From positions 47,089-111,088 of the forward strand of contig CAUSAG010000004.1 in NCBI GenBank assembly GCA_963529665.1: a stretch of 64,000 bases of DNA, in the 5' to 3' direction. Source of the stretch: Kingella_B sp963529665. GTDB lineage: Bacteria > Pseudomonadota > Gammaproteobacteria > Burkholderiales > Neisseriaceae. The translations under genes and the position numbers were made by a program. Shown here one piece after another: positions 58,944-64,000 of the stretch; position 1 is the stretch's first letter; each line of letters begins with the position of its first letter. The notes below the pieces were generated by a model that worked only from the letters and a program-made list of their open reading frames with translations, was not told where the DNA came from and did not search any database.

Positions 58944-59711
58944 CTAATAAAGCGGGGTGCCTTTCTGCTGTGCAATGGCTTGCAGCAAGGCTTGGGCGCA
59001 TTCTTGTGCGTAAGCCTGCGCGGCGGTTTGCACGGCTTGATAATGGTTGGCTTGCCATTCGCTCAGCGGCTTCACTGCGCTGCGCTGTTCGCATTGGTAG
59101 GTAAAGGCGCGGGGATGGACTACGTTGTCTTCGCTTTCGTAATATTTGCTGAAACGGATTTTTTGCACCAAGCGATACAGCCCTTTGTCGCCTTGGTTGT
59201 TGTATTTTTCGTAAACCAAATACACGCGCTTCCAATCAATCATAAAGTCGTATTGTTCGGTGGCGGCGGGCAGCGTGCGGTAGGTTTTAAATAAATTATC
59301 TTTAACCAAATTGTGCAGCGTTTGGCTGGCTTGGATGGGGATTTGCGTGGGCGTGCCCACCAGCTCTTCCTTGTCCGAGCCTTGATACGAGCCGCCTGAG
59401 GTGAGCGTGGCGAGCAGTTTCAGCGTTTTTAGGGCAACGATTTTGCTGCTGTCGGAGGGGCGGATAAGATAGAGTTGGTTGCCGTTGTAGGGGTTGGCAT
59501 TGGGGGTTTCTTTGTCGGCATACGTTACCACGCGCATGGAGCCGCCGCCTGCGGTGGGTGCGGTGTTTTCGTGGAGCAACGTTTTATAGGTTTGTGCGCG
59601 TGTGCCTGCTTGAATTTGCGCTTTGCTGCGCGGTGTGTTGGGGATATGGCTGGCGCAGGCGGTAAGCAATAGCAAGGCGGCGCAAGCGGTGGTGGTTTTG
59701 AAATAAGACAT
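58944..59711 (-). CDS. Hypothetical lipoprotein
   Basis: The 255-residue protein begins MSYFKTTTACAALLLLTAC with a lipobox Cys19, so it is an envelope lipoprotein. The mature part has GSMRVVTYADKETPNANPYNGNQ and a C-terminal helical tail rich in Ala/Gln (QTAAQAYAQECAQALLQ). No family was recognised. Next downstream on the chromosome is lgt (start of lgt at 60605), whose enzyme would lipidate it. Confidence 0.75.
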   Translation of the reverse strand: MSYFKTTTACAALLLLTACASHIPNTPRSKAQIQAGTRAQTYKTLLHENTAPTAGGGSMRVVTYADKETPNANPYNGNQLYLIRPSDSSKIVALKTLKLLATLTSGGSYQGSDKEELVGTPTQIPIQASQTLHNLVKDNLFKTYRTLPAATEQYDFMIDWKRVYLVYEKYNNQGDKGLYRLVQKIRFSKYYESEDNVVHPRAFTYQCEQRSAVKPLSEWQANHYQAVQTAAQAYAQECAQALLQAIAQQKGTPLY

Positions 59712-59750
59712 GGAATGTTCTTCTGAATAAGGGTGGATAAAAATAAGGTT

Positions 59751-60605
59751 TTAAGCGATGCGATTGCGTTTGCCAAAATACACAAAGCCGATTATGCCCA
59801 ACACAATCATCGGCAGGCTCAACCATTGCCCCATAGACATCCCGCCTGTGAGCAAGCCCAGCTGGACATCGGGCTGGCGCGCGTATTCAGCGATAAAGCG
59901 GAACACGCCGTAGCCACCCAAAAACACCATCGCCACTTGCCCTTCGGGGCGTTTTTTCTTGGAAAACAGCCACACAATCACAAACAGCGCGATGCCTTCC
60001 AGCGCAAATTGGTACAGCTGAGAAGGGTGGCGCGGCAGGCTGCCGTATTGCGCCAGCCACTCGGCGTATTGCGAATTTTGCGCGGCAAGGGCGCGGTCGG
60101 CTTCGGCGGCTTGCGGAAAGCCCATTGCCCAAAAATGGCTGGGGTTGGTTACGCGCCCCCAAAGCTCGCCGTTGATAAAGTTGCCAATGCGTCCCGATGC
60201 CAAGCCTGTCGGCACCAGCGGGGCGACGAAGTCCATCACTTGCCAAAAGCGCAAGCCGCGTCGCTTGGCAAACAACCACATAGCAAAGAGCACGCCCAAA
60301 AAGCCGCCGTGAAACGACATGCCGCCTTCCCACACTTTGAGCATATTGAGCGGATGGGCAAGGTATTCGCTCAGGTTGTAAAACAAAATATAGCCGATGC
60401 GCCCGCCGAGAATCACGCCGAGCACGCCGTAGGTGAGCAAATCGTCCAGCATTTGATTGGTGAACACGGTATTGTCTTGCTTGATGCGCCGCCGCCCGAG
60501 CCACATAAACAGGGCAAAAGCGACGATGTAGCTCAGGGCATACCAGCGGATAGCGAGCGGGCCCAGTTGCAAGGCGATGGGGTTGAAATTGGGGTGGATA
60601 ATCAT
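59751..60605 (-). CDS. lgt: Prolipoprotein diacylglyceryl transferase
   Basis: The 284-residue, seven-helix membrane enzyme moves diacylglycerol from phosphatidylglycerol to lipobox Cys residues. It has GVLGVILGGRIGYILFYN with the catalytic Arg, the signature GRIGNFINGELWGRVT, HGGFLGV and HPSQLYQFALEG. It starts MIIHPNFNPIALQLGPLAIRWYAL. It lies 39 bases upstream of the lipoprotein gene at 58944-59711 on the same strand. Confidence 0.97.
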   Translation of the reverse strand: MIIHPNFNPIALQLGPLAIRWYALSYIVAFALFMWLGRRRIKQDNTVFTNQMLDDLLTYGVLGVILGGRIGYILFYNLSEYLAHPLNMLKVWEGGMSFHGGFLGVLFAMWLFAKRRGLRFWQVMDFVAPLVPTGLASGRIGNFINGELWGRVTNPSHFWAMGFPQAAEADRALAAQNSQYAEWLAQYGSLPRHPSQLYQFALEGIALFVIVWLFSKKKRPEGQVAMVFLGGYGVFRFIAEYARQPDVQLGLLTGGMSMGQWLSLPMIVLGIIGFVYFGKRNRIA

Positions 60606-60808
60606 GGTGGTCCTTATTGTTGAAAGGGGTGGTGGAATGATTTTCAGGCTGCCTTGGGCGGTTGGGCAGCCTGAGAGTGGTGGGAATTATCGCATAGTTT
60701 TTGGGATGGTGAGATGGGCTGGGGATGTGTGAAGCTCATGCAAATATGGTTTTCAGGCTGCCTAGATGTAGAAAATCCTAGCGTTGCTAAACAGAGTGGG
60801 AAATATTT

Positions 60809-60827
60809 ACAAATAATAATCATTCTT
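60809..60827. promoter_or_regulatory. Fur box candidate
   Basis: The 19 bases centred on AATAATAATCATT match the Fur consensus at 13 of 19 positions, including an uninterrupted ATAATCATT core. It overlaps the -35 element of the next gene, so iron-loaded Fur would block transcription. Confidence 0.55.
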
Positions 60828-60854
60828 GACAAAACGCAACAATAAGCCAACAAT
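60826..60854 (+). promoter_or_regulatory. Sigma-70 promoter of the His-rich protein gene
   Basis: A perfect TTGACA (60826-60831), a 17-base spacer and AACAAT (60849-60854) lie 54 bases before the ATG at 60908. Confidence 0.55.
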
Positions 60855-60907
60855 CCACCACGGCTCTGCATTGCAGATTTTTTTTCACACTCAATTGGGA
60901 GATAACC

Positions 60908-61339
60908 ATGAATCACATTCGCACCATTTGCGCGCTGCTGTTGGCTGGCGCATTGCCTTTTGCCTACGCTCACGACGATCATCAGCACTACCACGACCAT
61001 CAGCATGAACACGCGCATCAACACGAAGCCGTTGCGCCTGCGGCACAAGGGGCGGCTGGCGCGTTATCCGATGCCAAGCAAACGGGCAAAGTGTTTACAG
61101 GCAAGCATTTTATTGTGGTGAAAAAAGTGATGAAAAAAGGCGAAACCATGCCGCGCCATAATCATGTGGGGCGCACGGTGTTGTTTACCGCCACAGCAGG
61201 CGCGTTTGACGTGGTGTTGAACGACAGCGAGCGCCACACCGTTAAACAAGGGCAAACGCTGAAATTTGGCGGCGAAGTGTATATTTCGGCGGTGGCGGTT
61301 AAGCCTTCGGCGGTAACGGTGGTGTTGGTGGATGAATAA
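60908..61339 (+). CDS. His-rich periplasmic cupin-like protein
   Basis: The 143-residue protein has a signal peptide (MNHIRTICALLLAGALPFAYA) then a metal-binding-looking stretch with about ten His in HDDHQHYHDHQHEHAHQHE, and a C-terminal cupin-type beta domain with GETMPRHNHVGRTVLF and VKQGQTLKFGGEVYISA. It starts eight bases after GGGAGAT. A Fur-like box overlaps its promoter, so it may be induced under iron limitation and act in binding or buffering iron, zinc or another metal in the periplasm. Family not firmly recognised. Confidence 0.75.
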   Translation: MNHIRTICALLLAGALPFAYAHDDHQHYHDHQHEHAHQHEAVAPAAQGAAGALSDAKQTGKVFTGKHFIVVKKVMKKGETMPRHNHVGRTVLFTATAGAFDVVLNDSERHTVKQGQTLKFGGEVYISAVAVKPSAVTVVLVDE

Positions 61340-61360
61340 ATAGACCTCTTACGAAAATAT

Positions 61361-61918
61361 TCATCCCATCGCATTAACCAGTCCTGCAATCAGATTTGCC
61401 CTTAACCCGAACCGTTTCCGCCTGTTGCGGTAAGGTAGAGACAATATTTTGAATATTTTCAGCTTCCTATTGATGTGCTCGATGACGGTTCTGAGTTTGC
61501 CTAACCGCCTGTTCGCCTCTTTATCCTGTTTGTTCAGCGGATGATGTTTGGATTTCTTTTTCGGGGTCTGTAATCCGGTTTTAGCCAATCCTTGATAACC
61601 CTTATCCGCAATGACTATTTTGTAGGGATAAAGCTCTGTAAGGTGCCTCCTAGCTAAACGCATATCATGCTGAGCACCCATCCCCGTCCGGATGCTGATG
61701 ATTTTTTCAGTTTCTCTGCCGTATATGACCTGGATTTTAACCGTGTGCCGCTTTTTCTTGCCGCTGTAATACTGCCGCTGTTTTTTTGGGACGTTCAATC
61801 GGGCTTTCGGTAACGTCAATGATGACCGTATGATCGCCCGGATTCTTGTGTTTTGGCAGGGAAAAGCGTTTGCAACGGATGAGGGCGTCCTCGGTTTTAC
61901 GGATGGTGCGGCAGACAT
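61361..61918 (-). CDS. IS5-family transposase, C-terminal frame (orfB)
   Basis: From the join near 61787 this frame reads QRQYYSGKKKRHTVKIQVIY, MGAQHDMRLARRH, KIVIADKGYQGL with the second catalytic Asp, and TVIEHINRKLKIFKIL with the Glu of the DDE triad. Upstream of the join the frame overlaps orfA and is probably not used from its own ATG. A +1 shift at the seven-A run would fuse it to orfA into about 265 residues. Confidence 0.82.
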   Translation of the reverse strand: MSAAPSVKPRTPSSVANAFPCQNTRIRAIIRSSLTLPKARLNVPKKQRQYYSGKKKRHTVKIQVIYGRETEKIISIRTGMGAQHDMRLARRHLTELYPYKIVIADKGYQGLAKTGLQTPKKKSKHHPLNKQDKEANRRLGKLRTVIEHINRKLKIFKILSLPYRNRRKRFGLRANLIAGLVNAMG

Positions 61919-62156
61919 TACTTTCGGAAAGGCCGTAGATGGCGGCCAATTCGAGTTGGGTATGGTAATGGCGCAGATAGCTTAGGGTAAGCAGCAGTTG
62001 GTCTGCCAAACTGAGCGTATGCGGCCTGCCTGACTTGACCTTCCGGCTTTCTGCTTCTGTGGTGACTTGCAGCATTTCGTGAAAAAGGACGGGCGTTACA
62101 CCTGTGAGCCGTTTGAATTCCCTGTCGCTTCTTTGGATGAGGTTTTCGTATTTCAT
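61737..62156 (-). CDS. IS5-family transposase, N-terminal frame (orfA)
   Basis: The 139-residue frame begins MKYENLIQRSDREFKRLTGV, with a helix-turn-helix region (LADQLLLTLSYLRHYHTQLEL, YGLSESNVCRTIRKTED) and the first catalytic Asp in HTVIIDVTESPIERP. It then leaves the family frame at the A7 run (61781-61787 on the plus strand). Removing one A or a +1 shift restores the fusion with orfB, so this is either programmed frameshifting or a one-base inactivation. Confidence 0.82.
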   Translation of the reverse strand: MKYENLIQRSDREFKRLTGVTPVLFHEMLQVTTEAESRKVKSGRPHTLSLADQLLLTLSYLRHYHTQLELAAIYGLSESNVCRTIRKTEDALIRCKRFSLPKHKNPGDHTVIIDVTESPIERPKKTAAVLQRQEKAAHG

Positions 62157-62315
62157 TTGGAAATTGTAAATCTTCAGGATACTTTCGCAAAAGGTCTATT
62201 AGTGTGTTCAGGCTGCGTGAAGATGCGTTAATTTTTGTTTACGCGGCAGCCGGTTTTTGTGTATAGTGCCGAGATTGGTCCAACCCGATTTTTTAACCGC
62301 TGCAAGGAGCATCTG

Positions 62316-63671
62316 ATGATTTCGTTTCTCGCCTCCAAACCCGGCAAACCCGTTCCCGAAGCCGAGGTTTTGGCGCGCTACAACCGTCTGCGCTGGCAGG
62401 CATTGTTCGGCGTGTTTATCGGCTATGCCGCGTATTACATCCTGCGGAACAACTTTCTGCTCTCTTCACCCGATCTGATTCGTGATTTTGGCTTCACCAA
62501 AAAAGACATCGGCTTTGTGTCGGCAACCATGCTGATTGTTTACGGCGTGAGCAAGGGGCTGATGTCCGCACTGGCCGATAAATCCAATCCCAAACACTTT
62601 ATGATTTTCGGGCTGGCAATGTCGGCTCTGGTGAACCTGATGATGGGGTTCACCGCGTCGTTTTGGATATTCTTTATCCTGTGTATGTTTAACGGCATCT
62701 TTCAGGGCATGGGCGCGGGTCCTGCCTATGTGGTACTGGCAAGCTGGTTTCCGCGCAAAATTCGCGGCACCACCACGGCGGTGTTTAACATTTCGCACAA
62801 CGTGGGCGGCGGTTTGGTTGCCCCGATTGCGGGCGGCGCGCTGGCATGGTTGGGTGAAACCCGCTGGCAGGCGGCGCATTTTGTCGTGCCGGCGGCGATT
62901 TCTGCCGTGGTGTGCGTGATTTTCTATGTCTTTGGGGCGGGGCGGACCTATAACGAAGGGCTGCCGCCGATGAACCAGATTCTTAACAATGCGGAAGAGG
63001 AACTGATTGCCACCAAAGAGGAAAACGTGGATTTGACCACTTGGCAGATTTTCCGCGACTACATCTTGAAAGACATCAACGTTTGGTTTGTGTCGTTTAT
63101 TGACGTGTTCACCTATATGATTCGCTTCGGCGTACTGACGTGGCTGCCGCTTTATCTGTTGCAGGTCAAAGGCTTTTCCAAGCAGGATATGCGTTGGGCA
63201 TTCGCCATTTTTGAATGGGCGGCAATTCCCTCCACCCTTCTCGCAGGCTGGGTTACCGACACCTATTTCAAAGGCAAGCGCATGCCGCTTTCCATCATCA
63301 CGCTTGTCGGCGTGGGTGCGGCGATTTTCCTATACCGCAACGGCAGCGACCTGACCACGGTTACCATCGGCGCGGGGTTGGTGGGCTGCCTGATTTATGT
63401 GCCGATGTTCCTGTCGTCCCTGCAAACGATTGAACTTGTGCCGACATTTGCCGCAGGTTCGGCAACAGGATTGCGCGGGCTGCTGAGCTATGTGCTGGGC
63501 AGCGCAGGCGGCACTGCCCTGTTCGGCATCATCGCCGACCGTTACGGTTGGGACGCAGGCTTCTATCTGCTGCTGTTTGCCGTGGCAGGCTGCATCTTCT
63601 GCTGCGCGATGGTGCACGTCGGCGTGCTGAAACTGGAACGCAAAAAAGCGGAAGCCGCGGCCAAGGCATAA
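62316..63671 (+). CDS. OPA-family organophosphate:phosphate antiporter (GlpT/UhpT-like)
   Basis: The 451-residue, about 12-helix MFS protein opens MISFLASKPGKPVPEAEVLA and has FIGYAAYYILRNNFLL, LADKSNPKHFMIFGL and GMGAGPAYVVLASWFPRKIRGTTTAVFNISHNVGG, typical of GlpT/UhpT. These exchange glycerol-3-phosphate or hexose phosphates for phosphate. ATG 62316 follows AAGGAGC. Seven of its eight Gln codons are CAG, whereas the native-looking genes around it use CAA almost exclusively, and it has no internal DUS. With the IS directly upstream this suggests transfer from another neisserial species. Confidence 0.9.
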   Translation: MISFLASKPGKPVPEAEVLARYNRLRWQALFGVFIGYAAYYILRNNFLLSSPDLIRDFGFTKKDIGFVSATMLIVYGVSKGLMSALADKSNPKHFMIFGLAMSALVNLMMGFTASFWIFFILCMFNGIFQGMGAGPAYVVLASWFPRKIRGTTTAVFNISHNVGGGLVAPIAGGALAWLGETRWQAAHFVVPAAISAVVCVIFYVFGAGRTYNEGLPPMNQILNNAEEELIATKEENVDLTTWQIFRDYILKDINVWFVSFIDVFTYMIRFGVLTWLPLYLLQVKGFSKQDMRWAFAIFEWAAIPSTLLAGWVTDTYFKGKRMPLSIITLVGVGAAIFLYRNGSDLTTVTIGAGLVGCLIYVPMFLSSLQTIELVPTFAAGSATGLRGLLSYVLGSAGGTALFGIIADRYGWDAGFYLLLFAVAGCIFCCAMVHVGVLKLERKKAEAAAKA

Positions 63672-63688
63672 CCTCGCTTCATCCGATA

Positions 63689-63720
63689 AGGCAGCCTGAA
63701 AGCCGTTTTCAGGCTGCCTT
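63689..63720 (+). terminator. DUS-pair terminator after the OPA transporter
   Basis: A compact inverted DUS pair with a 6-base spacer, 18 bases beyond the stop codon. Confidence 0.6.
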
Positions 63721-63759
63721 TGCCGTGCCCGCGCTATAATCGCCGCCTTATCCATCCCG

Positions 63760-63776
63760 AGACCTTTGCAAAATCC
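63760..63776. repeat. Solo IS5-type terminal sequence
   Basis: GAGACCTTTGCAAAATC resembles the ends of the IS at 61341-62198 and the copy at 11934-11950, but no transposase follows before the window ends. Confidence 0.45.
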
Positions 63777-63856
63777 TCATCTTTGACCCATTTCTTCGCA
63801 ATGCGCTTCTCTAATGCTTGAAAATATTTCAATATTATCTGCGCATGATGCGATGC

Positions 63857-63962
63857 TATAGTCGATTAAAATAAAAATGAGACAAGGCGGCGAGCCGCAA
63901 GGCGTACAGGTAGTACGTCAAGGCGAACCAACGCCGTATCATTGCAATTTTAATCGACTATA
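63857..63962. repeat. Correia-type repeat enclosed element (CREE)
   Basis: A 106-bp element starts TATAGTCGATTAAAAT and ends ATTTTAATCGACTATA as inverted repeats. Its core ACAAGGCGGCGAGCCGC, TACAGGTAGTACGTCAAGGCGA and CAACGCCGTA matches the Correia elements of Neisseria. The length fits the short (about 104-108 bp) class. These MITE-like elements can carry promoters and RNase III sites. It lies 32 bases before the ATG of the next gene. Confidence 0.88.
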
Positions 63963-63994
63963 CAATCATTAACCAGTATTGGAGAAGTCCTACT

Positions 63995-64000
63995 ATGGCC
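63995..64000 (+). CDS. Start of an unidentified gene at the right edge
   Basis: ATGGCC begins 9 bases or so after GGAGAAGT, a good Shine-Dalgarno, directly downstream of the Correia element. Only two codons (Met-Ala) are inside the window, so nothing can be said about its product. Confidence 0.5.

Larger units (their letters stand above)
61341..62198 (-). mobile_element. IS5-family insertion sequence
   Basis: An 858-bp element is bounded by imperfect inverted repeats: TAGACCTCTTACGAAAATAT on the left and, read inwards, TAGACCTTTTGCGAAAGTAT on the right. It carries one transposase split over two frames. At most a 2-base TA target duplication can be seen. It stands between the His-rich protein gene and the OPA transporter gene, breaking neither. 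Confidence 0.85.
63672..63994. other. Right-end intergenic region with nested insertions
   Basis: In order: a DUS-pair terminator (63689-63720), a promoter-like GCGCTATAATCGCC (63731-63744), an IS-end-like GAGACCTTTGCAAAA (63760-63774), about 80 AT-rich bases, a Correia-type repeat (63857-63962) and the ribosome-binding site of the next gene. Confidence 0.65.

Noticed and set aside
57766..59235. A 489-codon open frame on the minus strand
   Set aside because: Only its last 147 codons, from 58209, encode a credible secreted protein. The upstream part is Arg/Pro-rich shadow sequence over the broken heptosyltransferase gene and the lipoprotein gene.
1..64000. tRNA, rRNA or other structured RNA genes
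   Set aside because: No cloverleaf-like, CCA-ended or rRNA-like stretch was noticed in any intergenic region. A covariance-model scan would be decisive.

Overview
The window is a chromosomal segment of a Neisseriaceae bacterium (Betaproteobacteria), most likely a Kingella or close relative. The main evidence is the 12-13 bp DNA uptake sequence AGGCAGCCTGAAA, which occurs well over a hundred times by eye, both between and inside genes. I recall this as the Kingella DUS dialect. Supporting signs are a Correia-type repeat at the right end, the ybeD-lipB-lipA cluster, FolE2, a cbb3 oxidase operon and many Neisseria-like proteins. Base composition looks moderately GC-rich, and most genes strongly prefer CAA for Gln. 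No rRNA, tRNA or CRISPR was seen.

Layout. 1-1145: 5' part of recC. 1416-8840: an anaerobic C4-dicarboxylate block, with class I fumarase divergent from a three-gene set (iron-sulfur protein, fumarate-reductase-like flavoprotein, NuoF-like NADH dehydrogenase) followed by a DASS dicarboxylate transporter. 9102-11882: lipoate genes with an inserted SDR gene. 12125-17479: envelope and housekeeping genes (HtrA-like lipoprotein, YgjP-type peptidase, PlsC, MltB, a small RHH protein). 17735-21003: gshA, a CobW GTPase and a ThiF/MoeB protein. 21663-27677: methyltransferase, periplasmic protein, M23 peptidase, a COG4255-like protein and pta. 27942-31611: ccoNOQP, whose CcoP carries a C-terminal OmpA-like domain. 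31930-34227: M61 peptidase and a DUF442 phosphatase-like protein. 34455-39458: a VWA / PP2C phosphatase / protein kinase triad of the TerY-P type, with a DUS-rich tandem repeat inside the phosphatase gene. 39499-44358: CdsA-like and PlsC pair, PhnA/YjdM, FolE2 and a cystathionine enzyme. 44746-47641: lutACB lactate oxidation. 48057-54357: mutL, ilvE, hisD and a MetE-like methyltransferase. 54365-58844: an eroded patch with a GST remnant, a WGR protein, unknown proteins, a broken DUF4303 gene, an LprI-like protein and a broken heptosyltransferase gene. 58944-61339: lipoprotein, lgt and a Fur-boxed His-rich periplasmic protein. 61341-64000: an IS5-family element, an OPA-family sugar-phosphate transporter with foreign codon usage, a Correia element, and the first codons of another gene.

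How they may work together. Fumarase, the three redox proteins and the transporter look like a soluble NADH-to-fumarate electron sink. It may be FNR-controlled, complementing the high-affinity cbb3 oxidase, which also has an FNR-like box upstream. lutABC and pta fit a lactate-to-acetate economy of an oral commensal.

Best candidates for something new: the anchor-less NADH:fumarate oxidoreductase set, the CcoP-OmpA fusion, the TerY-P triad with a DUS-built repeat domain, and a family of about 85-90 bp intergenic hairpin repeats found in six full copies. All functional calls are from reading motifs by eye; no database search was run.
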